Shown piece after piece: positions 1-11,138 of a stretch of DNA of 64,000 nt. The notes beneath the pieces were generated by a model, which worked only from the letters and a program-made list of their open reading frames with translations, made no database searches and was not told where the DNA came from. The stretch's first letter is position 1. Every line of letters begins with the position of its first letter. Position numbers and translations under genes: made by a program. The DNA is from Scalesia atractyloides. Lineage: Eukaryota > Streptophyta > Magnoliopsida > Asterales > Asteraceae. Location: contig CAMTDV010000013.1 in the NCBI GenBank assembly GCA_947069175.1, positions 14,303,001 to 14,367,000 of the forward strand, written 5' to 3'.

Positions 1-865
1 CATCTCCGCGTGGGAGCAAAAGTTGTAGATTCGTCTTCAGTTATTCCCTCAAGAACAACATGAGTACAATCAAACATGTTTAGCTAACTGCAAACAGAAT
101 GGAAGTAAGAACCCCAACATGTATCACCGGCTCTTCTTAATGTCCCAACTTGATTCAACCCTTTTCCCGATTTAATTTCACCAAGTTCTAGTCTTTTGTA
201 ACTTGATTCAAATGATTTCAAATGACTATAAGCTGCATGAGCATCTCCTTTGTCCTTGCCTTTTGTAACTCATCATGACGCTTACTAGAAGCACAAACCA
301 CATTAATTATAGAAACCAAGTTTGTAAGAAACTGATGTACTGGAATAACTTCCCTTGAAGTAGCAACCAAAGTCAGTTGTAATTTGTGAACAAAGCAGTG
401 AACATAATACACATAAGGACAATCCTTAAGAACAAGTGCCTGTAACCCGTTCCATTTCTCTCTCATGTTACTAGCACCGTCATAACCTTGGTCACGGATT
501 TTACTAACATCAAACTGATATTGCAAAAGTTGTCTTCATATATGTGTTTTTAACGTTAATGATAACGTATCTCTAACATGAACCAAATCCAATCCAAGAA
601 CCTCGTATAATCCTTTCTGCATCAACAAATCGCAAAACTATGGCCATTTGCTCGTTTTTTAACTCATCAACCCTGACACAAAAGTATGAATCCCCACTTC
701 ATTATGAATATGTTTTCTAACTTTGTTTGCAATAACACCAAGAGTTTCTTTTATAATTCCTCCATGAGTATAGTTTGAATTATAAGGAGCATTTTCTACT
801 ATAACATTTGCATCTTCATTATGAGTTTCTTCAATTTCATCAACCTTTCTCTTCGGCTTTCCCAT
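1..865 (-). pseudogene. hAT-like transposase fragment (DUF4371 / zinc finger MYM-type 1-like), broken
   Basis: Reading the minus strand, 218-526 encodes a stretch resembling the DUF4371 part of domesticated and mobile hAT-like proteins, with IRDQGYDGASNMREKWNGLQ followed by a Cys-His segment (YVHCFVHKLQL). The match continues to the window start (RRAGDTCWGS, then a stop just after the segment around FHSVCS), and upstream frames at 530-865 give an acidic N-terminal piece and a segment like EQMAIVLRFVD. Several frames are needed and stops interrupt them, so this is a decayed copy. The C-terminal dimerisation domain would lie beyond the left edge. In the family this protein binds element ends and catalyses cut-and-paste transposition; no activity is expected here. 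The family call is from recognition, not from a search. Confidence 0.8.
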
Positions 866-1638
866 GATAATTAACCATCAATCTCAAAATCATAATTCAC
901 AAATGACAAATCAATAACCAAATTACCAAAACCTAACAATTATATATTTATATGCATATCTTGTATATTCGATTTCTAGTTTCTATAACCGAGTAACCCA
1001 ATTGACGAATCACAAATCAAAAACCAAATTACCAAAAGCCTAACAAGTCTATTTCTATAAAAAAAAAGTGACGGAAAACCGAAAACAATCCTGCTCGAAC
1101 TTCGAATTGCAGAACCACAGACCTTCTAACTGCAGCTTCACATTCCTATACACAGAAATATGGAATTAAAGCCCACAATCATCAATTCGTCACTGTCACT
1201 TTGCTACTTCAGTAGTTTGCAACTTTATTTATTGTAATGTGTTCTTAGCTTCTATATTTTAAGACTTCCATTACTAATTAAATCATAAAAAATGCATAAT
1301 ATTATGCCCGCCGCAAACACACTTGAAATAACTTTCAAAATTTACAAAAAAAAATGTATTCCAACAAGTGAGGTGCAATGTTATTAAATTTAACTATCAA
1401 CATGTATTACCTACAGAGGAGGTCAACCTATTCTTCATCAACTATTAGAAGACCCCATTTATCATTCGTGACTCGGCTACCAAAGAGAGAATGAGTTCCA
1501 ATTATAATCATCAACTCACGATTTTCGATTAACTGAAAATACTCCTCTCTTTCTTATCTAGTCTGCATGCTGTCAAAGGTTAGCTGGTTAGGTCCATAGC
1601 AATGCGATACACTGCTACTTGGTATAGTAACTACTAAC
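866..1638. other. AT-rich non-coding stretch
   Basis: No credible reading frame, RNA gene or repeat end is visible. The part next to 865 could be upstream sequence of the hAT-like fragment. Confidence 0.5.
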
Positions 1639-1980
1639 TAGATGTGACAGTTTTAACCCATTTTCTTGTGAATGGGCCGATTTGGGGTGTGTTATATCAC
1701 AAGAGGAATGGGTCAAACGGAATGAAAGCCAATTAAGCTTTAAAGTCTAGTTAGACTAGTTTGTGCATAAAACCTCTTAAAGATTTGCACTATTATTGTT
1801 TATATACTATTTATGTAATCAGCTGGTCATAGTTAAATATATCTATAAAATTAAAAATGGAAAAGAAAGCGTTAGCCAGTCAACTAAAGTACTCAACTAG
1901 ACCTAGCTCACACCCTATTTCAACTTAACTCATTTCGACCTGCTACCCAACTCGCCCGACCCGCCATCTTGCCACCTGTA
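1639..1980. repeat. Possible hAT-like MITE
   Basis: The left end TAGATGTGACAGTTTTAACCC and the reverse complement of the right end (TACAGGTGGCAAGATGGCGGG) form an imperfect inverted repeat of the 'TAGAGGTGGCAA' kind often seen in small plant hAT elements. The body has the usual GGGTCAAACGG and CCCGACCCGCC tracts. No convincing 8-bp target duplication is left, so the borders are tentative. The 90 bases to its right hold nothing recognisable. Confidence 0.4.
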
Positions 1981-2070
1981 AACATGACCAACTTACCAAT
2001 ATATAGCAGCAAGAGATGAAGTTTTTTGTTCCAAAGGAGTTGAGGTGAACAATTTGATATCTACAGTCTA

Positions 2071-2120
2071 ACCACCACCACCACCACCACCACCACCAAC
2101 AGCAACAACAATAATAATAT
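2071..2120. repeat. Trinucleotide microsatellite
   Basis: About ten ACC units followed by AGC/AAC and then AAT units. Confidence 0.9.
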
Positions 2121-2326
2121 ACCTAGAAGATGCAACATTTAATAATACTCCTTCCATACCAAATCAATCCATATGCAGTAACTTAAAAATGAGCAGATGA
2201 AAGATTATTTTCACCCGAAATCTACTCATAAGCCCAACCTTAACATTAGGGTATTTGGAAAATCTCTCTGAAATCTACTCATGTTTATTGCATACTGGAA
2301 CTGACCCGTCTTCACAAGCTCATGTT

Positions 2327-2546
2327 CTAGTGGTGGCCACGGGTATTTAAGTTCCACCTATGGTCGGCCCGGATGAGTTTTCCCCTACAGGTCTCCAAGT
2401 TCGAATCTGGGTGACAGGGGTTTCTCATTGAAGGGCTTAAATTGGAGATCTATTGTGCGAGTGGGCTCTCTAGCGCGAACCTGGTTAAGACAACGTATGC
2501 TAGACCTCCCGACATTCGCAAATAATTCACACCTTTCAAAAAAATA
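2327..2546 (+). mobile_element. tRNA-derived SINE with perfect target-site duplication
   Basis: A 220-bp insertion is bounded by the 13-bp direct repeat ACAAGCTCATGTT (2314-2326 and 2547-2559). Near its left end is a box-A-like tract (TAGTGGTGGCCACGGG) and about 60 bp further a box B (AAGTTCGAATCTGG), the internal RNA polymerase III promoter of tRNA-derived SINEs. It ends in a short A-rich tail (TTTCAAAAAAATA). The perfect duplication suggests a recent insertion by LINE machinery. I do not recognise the SINE family. Confidence 0.85.
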
Positions 2547-2559
2547 ACAAGCTCATGTT

Positions 2560-3099
2560 AAATTATTTCAAATTTAAATAACTTAAGCAAGTTACAAGAA
2601 AAATGTATTATAATGTTTAACTGAATGTATTATTATTTCAGGTTGGATACTTTGTAGTCTGTACCGAATGGTTTCTCATGTAATAAAGGAAATTGGACCC
2701 GAAATTTGGGGTCGTTACAAGGGTGGCTACTGTGGTTGAATTAACCTTTGAAGTAATTTATTCAAAACCACTTATTATGATATAAACAATTTTAATAACC
2801 AATCCCAAACACCTTCTAAAATTGCTAATACCGAAAGAAGAGTACAAACTACAAATCACTCATTTCACACATGCATGCTACAACTTTGATTAGAACTTCA
2901 AACACAAGAAGATTCTGGCATTCTGCCACACATGATCAACCTGCAATCTCTAGTGACTAATGAGCTATACATCTCAAAATGTCCATTAACATACAAACGA
3001 TCTGAAAGGCGGCGGTTTGCCTTACCAACTTATAAACAAGAACGATACAAAGTTTTGTTCAAGCATCGGCAAACTAAAGGAAAATTCTAGCAGGAACCA
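2560..3099. other. 3' flank of the Nudix gene, no other feature
   Basis: AT-rich sequence without a credible gene. The part nearest 3100 should contain the 3' untranslated region of the Nudix gene on the minus strand; no polyadenylation signal can be chosen with confidence. Confidence 0.4.
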
Positions 3100-3393
3100 T
3101 TATGCCATATGTACTCTAGATCCATTAACATGGCATATGTTTGACATTAGTTGACAATCCTCATCTTCTTTTGCCACTTGCTTATCTTCTTTGTTGACAT
3201 TTATCGACATAGACTCATTAACATGGCATATGTTTGGCATTAGTTGACAATCTTCATCTTCTTTTGTCACTTGCTTCATTGACATTTTATGTTCCCTCTT
3301 GTTTTCCCCCTTTTCTATCACTTTTACGAATTCTTTAAGAGCGTTTCGCATCCATTCATACCGACATAATACAAATGCTTCTTCAATCACCAC
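3100..3393 (-). CDS. Nudix hydrolase exon 5 with duplicated acidic tail
   Basis: Acceptor GTGTCACAG precedes VVIEEAFVLCRYEWMRNAL, the conserved C-terminal helix region. The tail beyond about residue 36 of the exon is not conserved in the family as I know it. It contains an internal duplication, EDEDCQLM-NICHVN occurring twice 33 codons apart, before the stop TAA at 3102-3100. Confidence 0.88.
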   Translation of the reverse strand: MVIEEAFVLCRYEWMRNALKEFVKVIEKGENKREHKMSMKQVTKEDEDCQLMPNICHVNESMSINVNKEDKQVAKEDEDCQLMSNICHVNGSRVHMA

Positions 3394-3570
3394 CTGTGAC
3401 ACGATATAACATTTAATCATAAGTATAGAGATTTAACTATAACGACCAATTAATGGACAAGAATAATAACCCCGGATCAACTTAAAACCATAGTGTCTTA
3501 AGGTTTATTATAAGTTGTTCATACTTTTCATCTTGCATCAATATGAGACCGGTTGCTGCATCATACTTAC

Positions 3571-3720
3571 CCATTTTCGGTTGCGGTTGTTATGTTCTGG
3601 CCATGCTTCAAGCTCTTCAGTCACCTGTAATGCAAACATGTATCCCTTGCATCCCCCTTCCTCACTACAAGCTTCTTGTTTACTCTTACTTCTAAACTCC
3701 CACACTCCAAGAGCGTTTCC
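3571..3720 (-). CDS. Nudix hydrolase exon 4
   Basis: Acceptor TTTTTTGATGTGTAG precedes GNALGVWEFRSKS; the exon encodes 50 residues including CKGYMFALQVTEELEAWPEH and ends NRKW before the donor GTAAGT. Confidence 0.88.
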
Positions 3721-5002
3721 CTACACATCAAAAAACTGTTTTGGTGGGTGTTTGGGTGTGTGTTCAGAATGTGATTAAGTGACACTGAATAATTAGAATG
3801 ATATAAATAGTCAACGATGCACGATTATGACACGTTAGCTAAGGGTGAGCAAACCTTAACCGTTAACGAAATTAACCTAACCGCCACCAAACTGAAATAA
3901 GATGACCAATATTGATGGTTATGGATAGGGTTAAAGGTGTCCCATAACCTGTCACGCCCTGACCCGCAGCGGAAATAGTAGTCGGGGCATGATTGTGTTA
4001 TCACCAAAGCTCATGACATTTACTAATAGGTTTCATATTTATTATTTACAATTAAAAAAAAACAAATTTCAATGAACATACAAACACCACATGTTCTAAA
4101 CACAACATTCAAGAACTCATTATTTTTCTTCTAAGGCAATTCCCTATGTGTTCCTTACTTCAACCTGTCCACCTGTATCATGTGTAAAAATAGGGTTTTG
4201 GGTCAACAAAAGTTGGCGAGTGAATCTTATTTAAACATTTGAAGGAATTATTTATATTGGTTATTAAATAAAAATGTGCATAAACCAAATATGAGTATAC
4301 GCATATGTAAATCTAGCCACAAACCACATAATATCAATTAATGCACACACAAGCATGACATATGATGAACAATGAGATCAAGGCTCAATCAAACGGAGCC
4401 GATCTAATGAGGCGCATGATGCTCAACCCGTCTCCAACGAGGAACTGATGGGCCTAATGAATGATTTGCACGCAACTTGACAAAAATGTAAACACGCACT
4501 ACAACAAATAACATTTACATCACACGTTAGATCATATAATGGTAATAGCACAAGTGTTTGAATAAACGAAATATATGAAACGACACATGATACACCCCAA
4601 AACATGAATAAAAAGGGGAATTTGTAAGAATTCACTCATAGTGGGTGCGTCTCTTGCTCGATAATGGATGCGCACGAGTTGAGGATTTGACCGACGGAAG
4701 AATACTAACCTAAAATAATAACGCGATAATTTGATAAATATAACAAAATTAATATTTTGATTTATTATTCTTTTGTAGAGTTTTAGGTTATTTTTGTGGT
4801 ATTTGTAGAGATTTTAAGACATTTGAATTTGCATCTTTAAGTATTTTTTATTTATTTTTTTATTGATTTTAAATAAAATATATAATTACAAAAATGTAAT
4901 AAGATAAAACAAAAATAAAAAAAAAGAAAATTAATATTAACTTACAAAAACCTTGTCAGACCTGACAAGGTGGTCTGACCGGGTCGTTGACTGTTTGACT
5001 GC

Positions 5003-5078
5003 GTGTGGTGGGACTCGAACTTGTAACCTCTCGGTTGCGTGCACGCAGCTCTTCCAACTGAGCTACGTGTCTAACCCG
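5003..5078 (-). other. tRNA-like module 1 (left LTR, copy 1)
   Basis: On the minus strand TAGCTCAGTTGG (5065-5054) matches the tRNA box A and D arm, with the GCTC/GAGC stem intact. AGTTCGAGTCC (5020-5010) matches box B and the T loop. The anticodon and acceptor stems do not pair convincingly, so this is tRNA-like and not a tRNA gene. Confidence 0.8.
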
Positions 5079-5168
5079 CTAATATCTTGATTTTTATTAT
5101 ATTTATATACTTGTTAGATTAAACCAGAATTTATTTAATTAAAAAGATTTAAAAACAATTGAACCGGC

Positions 5169-5245
5169 GTGCATACAGAGTATCGAACCCGTGACCTTAA
5201 GTTGATTTGCACCTAGCCCAACCGGTTGGGCTGGGTGTCTAACCC
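5169..5245 (-). other. tRNA-like module 2 (left LTR, copy 1)
   Basis: On the minus strand it has the same GTTAGACAC start as module 1, then a D-arm-like hairpin AGCCCAACCGGTTGGGCT (5232-5215) and box B GGGTTCGATA (5190-5181). Confidence 0.7.
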
Positions 5246-5333
5246 AACATAACTTGATTTTTAATTATCTTAATACACACGTTAGCTTAGTACAGAATAG
5301 TTAAATTAAAAAGGTTTTAAAATGGTCCAGCCG

Positions 5334-5415
5334 GTGTGTATGCTTAGATTCGAACCGGCGACCTTAGGTTTGGTTTGCACCCGGCCCAACCAGTTGGGCT
5401 TGGGTGTTTAACCCG
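5334..5415 (-). other. tRNA-like module 3 (left LTR, copy 1)
   Basis: On the minus strand it starts GGTTAAACACC, has hairpin AGCCCAACTGGTTGGGC and box B GGTTCGAATC. Modules 1-3 are spaced about 166 bp apart and share an AT-rich linker of the TTGATTTTTAATTAT type, so they are a tandem triplication. Confidence 0.7.
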
Positions 5416-5719
5416 GTTTAAGATTCAATTATAATATATATATATACATACACTGCACTTCGTCTTCCTCGTTTAAACATTTACCCATAACATTTACCAG
5501 TTCTAGTTTTCAAACTCAATTAACTTGATTGCTTAGACCAACATGATATATGAACATAATATATGAATTGAATTAGAAGTTAAGGCAGATGGCAGTGATT
5601 CTTCTAGCGAGTAAATTCTGGCGACACTCCGATGAAACAGGAGAGACGGTTTTTACGCAGGGGAAACTTGAGAATTGAGAAGAAAGATTGAGCGAGTTTG
5701 AGAGTGGGATTGATATCAG

Positions 5720-5727
5720 TATTTATA
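5720..5727 (-). promoter_or_regulatory. TATA box of left LTR, copy 1
   Basis: TATAAATA in CTATAAATACTG on the minus strand, about 530 bp inside the LTR. It places the transcription start near 5690-5700, so the three sense tRNA-like modules fall in the transcribed R-U5 part. Confidence 0.7.
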
Positions 5728-5973
5728 GGCTGCACAAGGTGCTTGATTTTTTGGTTTTAAAAACCGAATGGGGATTATTGACTTCGATTTTTAGAAACCA
5801 AATTTCGGAATTGATTTCGGTTTTGGAAACCGAATTGGTTGATTACGCGGTGTAGGACAGCTGTGATTAACAGGGGCAGGGACGAGATTACCGGGTTCGT
5901 TGATTTGAATTTGAAGGAACTCAGGCGATTTGTATATAAGATTAATTTGTTTTCAACTCCTGACCAACTAGTA

Positions 5974-6056
5974 TGTGTGCCTCAGTGGTGCTTGTGGTGT
6001 GTTGAGTGTTTGAAATGGGTGGAGACTCGGGTTCGAAACCCGCGGTCAACACCCTG
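5974..6056 (+). other. tRNA-like module 4, antisense (left LTR, copy 1)
   Basis: On the plus strand GTGCCTCAGTGGTG is box-A-like and CGGGTTCGAAACCCG is a perfect box B with paired T stem. It lies upstream of the LTR TATA box, opposite in direction to modules 1-3. Confidence 0.65.
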
Positions 6057-6259
6057 TGTTGTTTATTGTTATAATTTAATCCTTTTATTTAATAAACTTA
6101 TCATATTTGTTTTCATCATTTTATTATTATTATTACTTCATTTTATTATCCTATATATTTTTTTAATATTACGAATTTTTAAACTTTTAACACATTATAC
6201 GTATATTTAAATTTCTAAATGGTGCGGGTTTTAGAAACCGTTTAACTACGGATGTTACA

Positions 6260-6276
6260 GTAACCCCTACTTTTAG
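6260..6276 (-). other. Polypurine tract of copy 1
   Basis: Next to the 3' LTR; on the minus strand AAAAGTAGGGGTTAC, a purine-rich run of the kind used to prime plus-strand DNA. Confidence 0.7.
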
Positions 6277-7161
6277 AAATTTCGCCCTGAAATTTAAGTA
6301 GTAGTCGTAACCGGGAAAAAGATGAGGGTATTTCTCGCGCATTGAGTCTTCTCGTTCCCGTCGGGTCCTCGTTTTGACTCCCAACGTACTCGGACTAATA
6401 TCTGAATATCTTTTAACGTAAAAAGGGAGGTGTGATGCTTGGATTTTGGTTGAGGCGGTGACGTTCCTAGTATGGGTTGAATACCCTGCTACAGGAATCG
6501 CTTTTTGATGCCTAAGATGAAAAGCGTTGATGCATAGAGTTGATTGACTGGATATGATCTTATGCATAAGAGTTTTGAGAGAATTGATGCGTTGAAAAGA
6601 TAAGGTTATATCAAAACAAAAACTTCAACTATGTCAATATTAAAACCTACGCGGAACTTCTCATAACCGCCTGATAATGCTTTTGATCCTTTGACAAGAA
6701 TACTTATATATAGGAAGTACCAACGGCGTATCCACCATATTCTTGTCAAATTTTCATTTGCTTTGTCAGTAAGTTATGATTAGTTCTATGTGGCTCTAAA
6801 ACAGAAACAAACACAACAACCAAAGCTTGAGTCTCAAATCTGAAAGGATACATGACTGAATGACGACAATACCTCTCTCGTTTACTATGATGAAGGGGTC
6901 AGTCTATGAAAAAAATGAGACACGACCCAACTTTGAGATACGTTGTGATGTATGATGATATGAAGATTAAATCAATGAGTAAAGATATGAAATAAAACAG
7001 TAATATCAATTTGCATTAAAATTCTTGGATACATAAATTCCCAAATTATAACAGGGATACACAAAGATTGAGAAAACATCAAGAACTAGACGGTTGGAGT
7101 TGAGTCTTGACTCTTGGTGATGGAAGGCTAGTTGGGTTGTTCGTTTGGGCCGTTATTATCT
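6277..7161 (-). other. Non-coding 3' internal region of copy 1
   Basis: About 0.9 kb between gag and the polypurine tract, conserved in copy 2 (37541-38262), with no reading frame of note. Both copies share segments such as GGAATCGCTTTTTGATGCCT and a tract around TTATATATAGGAAGTACCA. Confidence 0.7.
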
Positions 7162-8474
7162 TCAATTGGATTGAGTTGATGTTGTAAGCTCTTCCTCTCG
7201 CTGGTGGTGGAGCTGGTTTGCTTGATTTGCTTGGTTAACTGGGTTTGCTTGAGCTTGGTCGTTTATGATGTTAACCAATCGAGGGCACGTGTTTCTAAAA
7301 TGGGTAGGGTCCCCACAATTAAAGCAAGCTCGAACATGTGGAACCATGGGGTATTGGGGTTGCTGATATGATTGGATCATGTTTTGGGTAGGGGGTGAAG
7401 CTTGGTTTTGAGGGGTACGACAAGTTTTGCTCAAATGACCATAACGCCCACAATTAGCACACAGTCGACAAGGTATGGTAGATGGATGGTGATAAAAACA
7501 GGTGTTGCATTGAAGGTGAGGTCCAATGTAAGGTTTCTTATTTGGGTAAGTAGAGTTGGGTGATACTTGAGTGATTGGGATAGCTTGGAGGGGTACGGCT
7601 TGTGGAGCTGGTTGATTGCCTTGGGTGACAGCGAAATTTTGCCCATCTCGTTTTCTCTTAGAAGTGGGTTGAGAAGAGGATTCGGTCTGGGTTGAGTTTG
7701 AGGTTTCGGTTGATGCTTTATCCTTCTTCTTCTCCTTCTTGAAGTCTTCATTCCATATGTGGTTTTCGGTGAGCTCTGTAGCTAAGTCCTTGCTGCTTCC
7801 AAAGTTGCAGGTGTGGTACTTATTACAGGGTCTTGAATTTTTTAAGGAAGACCTCGAATGTAGTGCTCGATCAAACGGTAGAGGGGAGTGAACAAGTTGG
7901 GGACCATCTGATTCAACTCAAGGAATCTCTTGTTGTATGTGGTGTGGTCGCCCACCTTTTGTTTCAAAGAGTAGAACTCATCTTCTAATTTCTTGATTTC
8001 GCTTCTTGGATAGAAACGTCTTGTCATGATCTCCCTCAACTCTTCCCAAGTCAAAGTCATAGCATCCTCAGCACCTCGCTTGCCCTTCTCTGTATTCCAC
8101 CATATAAGTGCTACTCCGAACAAACGACCGGTAGCATATCGCACCTTGCAATCATCGGGGCAGTCGCAATTGAGAAAAGTGTTTTCCATCTCCTTAAACC
8201 AATGGAGGAGAGCGGTGACACCTTCAGTCCCTTCGTATTTTGGAGGATCGCAGGATTTGAAATGCTTGAAGGTGCATTTAGTGGTGTTGAGAGGAGGGTT
8301 GGCGACATTTTGTCCTTCTAGATTGAATGGGGTGATAGGATTGGCGACGAGGGCTTGTTGGACTTGAACTACGATGTTGGGTATTACGGCGGCCATTTGT
8401 TGAGCGATTTGGGCAGCCATGCGCTCGTGAGATTTTCCTGATCTCATACCTCTACGAGAGTGACTAGAAGACAT
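7162..8474 (-). pseudogene. gag: Gag pseudogene of gag-only element copy 1
   Basis: From ATG 8474 the frame runs 210 codons through the Ty3/gypsy gag core (FKSCDPPKYEGTEGVTALLH, ALIWWNTEKGKRG, TRRFYPRSEIKKLEDEFYSL) to a TAA at 7842 where copy 2 has Ser. After further frameshifts a C-terminal part returns at 7434-7162 with a CCHC knuckle CFNCGDPTHFRNTCP. Gag forms the particle that packages retroelement RNA. With stop and frameshifts this copy cannot make full-length Gag. Confidence 0.9.
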
Positions 8475-9284
8475 CTACAGGGAATACGTATCGAGAGTAT
8501 GAGTTTGACGTTTTAGGTGTCATGTGTCGTATTACAAAACAAATGAAGAAAATTAATTTGCTACATCCATAGGATGTCTTGGGCTTTGCTCATGTTTGGG
8601 CCTCCGTATGTCCCCATACTTGGCCTTGGTGGTCATGTGGGCCCCCATGACTACTGGGCTCTGGTAGGGTTCACATTGGTGTTGGCCTGTTAACACTTGC
8701 GCCACCCGAATGAAAATTGTAAAACATGACTGCAAAGTATAGGGTCGGAGGGTGTCCTGGTATAGACACAGTGACAACTCAAGGTGGGGTTAGTTCATGC
8801 GACGTTTTGGTGTGGCATGCTTTGGCCTAATAGGTCCTTCGTACTCTCATCGTTGGTCCCCAGGTAGGCAAACTAGTCCGTTATATTGGATTTATACGAT
8901 TGCCAACCTAGACAGGACGCTTCGACTACCGGTACTTGTACCCTTCCAGTTACTACATGCCCGTCGTAGAACTCACTTTGATGAGATTGAAAAGCGAAAA
9001 ACACCACAAAATCTTGAATAAAGAAATATGAGAATGCTTTAAATATGTGAGAATTGATACGTGCGTGATGAATGTATATGTAAGCATGTTATGTTTGACA
9101 ATATTTATAACTCATTAAGTATCACAGAAAATGATAGTGAAAGTGCTTGCATGCATTTTATGGAAAATATGAAACAAGTAAACATCATAAGTTTGCATGT
9201 AACCACATAAGCAATTAAAAATCTAATCGACTATAGTATAGGCTCTAAGGGACTAATAACTATCCTATATCCTTATAGTCAAAA
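8475..9284 (-). other. 5' leader of copy 1 between primer-binding site and gag
   Basis: About 0.8 kb without a gene. It shares long tracts with the leader of copy 2 (39649-40478), for example ACTACCGGTACTTGTACCCT and GGTCCTTCGTACTCTCATCG, and weaker similarity with the leader of the coding-free element near 49220-49340, pointing to a common family. Confidence 0.75.
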
Positions 9285-9296
9285 GCTCTGATACCA
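9285..9296 (-). promoter_or_regulatory. Primer-binding site (initiator tRNA-Met), copy 1
   Basis: GCTCTGATACCA in plus orientation, i.e. TGGTATCAGAGC on the minus strand, complementary to the 3' end of plant initiator tRNA-Met. It sits 3 bp from the 5' LTR. Confidence 0.9.
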
Positions 9297-10348
9297 ATCT
9301 GTCACACCCTGACCCGCAGCGGAAATGGTAGTCGGGGCATGATTGGGTTATCACCAAAGCTCATGACATTTACTAATAGGTTTCATATTTATTATTTATA
9401 ATTTTAAAAAAACAAATTTCAATGAACATACAAAACCACATTTCTAAACACAACATTCAAGAACTCTTTATTTTTCTTCTAAGGCAATTCCCTATTGTTC
9501 CTTGCTTCAACCTGTCCACCTGTATCATGTGTAAAAATAGGGTTTTGGGTCAACAAAAGTTGGCGAGTGAATCTTATTTAAACATTTGAAGGAATTATTT
9601 ATATTGGTTATTAAATAAAAATGTGCATAAACCAAATATGAGTATACGCATATGTAAATCTAGCCACAAACCACATAATATCAATTAATGCACACACAAT
9701 CATGACATATGATGAACAATGAGATCAAGGCTCAATCAAACGGAGCCGATCTAATGAGGCGCATGATGCTCAACCCGTCTCCAACGAGGAACTGATGGGC
9801 CTAATGAATGATTTGCACGCAACTTGACAAAAATGTAAACACGCACTACAACAAATAACATTTACATCACACGTTAGATCATATAATGGTAATAGCACAA
9901 GTGTTTGAATAAACGAAATATATGAAACGACACATGATACACCCCAAAACATGAATAAAAAGGGGAATTTGTAAGAATTCACTCATAGTGGGTGCGTCTC
10001 TTGCTCGATAATGGATGCGCACGAGTTGAGGATTTGACCGACGGAAGAATACTAACCTAAAATAATAACGCGATAATTTGATAAATATAACAAAATTAAT
10101 ATTTTGATTTATTATTCTTTTGTAGAGTTTTAGGTTATTTTTGTGGTATTTGTAGAGATTTTAAGACATTTGAATTTGCATCTTTAAGTATTTTTTATTT
10201 ATTTTTTTATTGATTTTAAATAAAATATATAATTACAAAAATGTAATAAGATAAAACAAAAATAAAAAAAAGAAAATTAATATTAACTTACAAAAACCTT
10301 GTCAGACCTGACAAGGTGGTCTGACCGGGTCGTTGACTGTTTGACTGC

Positions 10349-10424
10349 GTGTGGTGGGACTCGAACTTGTAACCTCTCGGTTGCGTGCACGCAGCTCTTC
10401 CAACTGAGCTACGTGTCTAACCCG
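10349..10424 (-). other. tRNA-like module 1 (right LTR, copy 1)
   Basis: Same sequence as the module at 5003-5078: box A TAGCTCAGTTGG and box B AGTTCGAGTCC on the minus strand. Confidence 0.8.
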
Positions 10425-10514
10425 CTAATATCTTGATTTTTATTATATTTATATACTTGTTAGATTAAACCAGAATTTATTTAATTAAAAAGATTTAAAA
10501 TCAATTGAACCGGC

Positions 10515-10590
10515 GTGCATACAGAGTATCGAACCCGTGACCTTAAGTTGATTTGCACCTAGCCCAACCGGTTGGGCTGGGTGTCTACCC
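10515..10590 (-). other. tRNA-like module 2 (right LTR, copy 1)
   Basis: Counterpart of 5169-5245; hairpin and box B kept. Its 5' end (minus strand) lies at the duplicated 39-bp segment. Confidence 0.7.
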
Positions 10591-10718
10591 ACATAACTTG
10601 ATTTTTAATTATCTTAGGTGTCTAACCCAACATAACTTGATTTTTAATTATCTTAATACACACGTTAGCTTAGTACAGAATGGTTAAATTAAAAAGGTTT
10701 TAAAATGGTCCAGCCGGC

Positions 10719-10798
10719 GTGTATGCTTAGATTCGAACCGGCGACCTTAGGTTTGGTTTGCACCCGGCCCAACCAGTTGGGCTTGGGTGTTTAACCCG
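10719..10798 (-). other. tRNA-like module 3 (right LTR, copy 1)
   Basis: Counterpart of 5334-5415 with box B GGTTCGAATC intact. Confidence 0.7.
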
Positions 10799-10810
10799 GT
10801 TTAAGATTCA

Positions 10811-10853
<43 letters not shown>

Positions 10854-11130
10854 CACTGCACTTCGTCTTCCTCATTTAAACATTTACCCAGAACATTTAC
10901 CAGTTCTAGTTTTCAAACTCAATTAACTTGATTGCTTAGACCAACATGATATATGAACATAATATATGAATTGAATTAGAAGTTAAGGGCGGTTACCAGA
11001 TGGAAGTGATTCTTCTAGCGAGTAAATTCCGACGACAGTCCGAGGAAACAGGAGAGACGGTTTTTACGCAGGGGAAACTTGAGAATTGAGAAGAAAGATT
11101 GAGCGAGTTTGAGAGTGGGATTGATATCAG

Positions 11131-11138
11131 TATTTATA
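11131..11138 (-). promoter_or_regulatory. TATA box of right (5') LTR, copy 1
   Basis: Same CTATAAATACTG motif. As this is the 5' LTR it would drive the genomic transcript leftward. Confidence 0.7.

Larger units (their letters stand above)
3950..6259 (-). repeat. 3' LTR of gag-only element copy 1
   Basis: 2310 bp, TGTCACGCCC to GATGTTACA in plus orientation. It holds four tRNA-like modules, two TTGACT motifs near 4987-5000 and a TATA box. Confidence 0.9.

Noticed and set aside
5839..6210. Plus-strand frame of 123 codons in the LTR
   Set aside because: Hydrophobic end comes from T-rich LTR sequence, and it overlaps tRNA-like module 4; the right LTR counterpart is not conserved as a frame.
8026..8367. 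Plus-strand frame of 113 codons
   Set aside because: Antisense shadow of the gag frame at 8474-7842.
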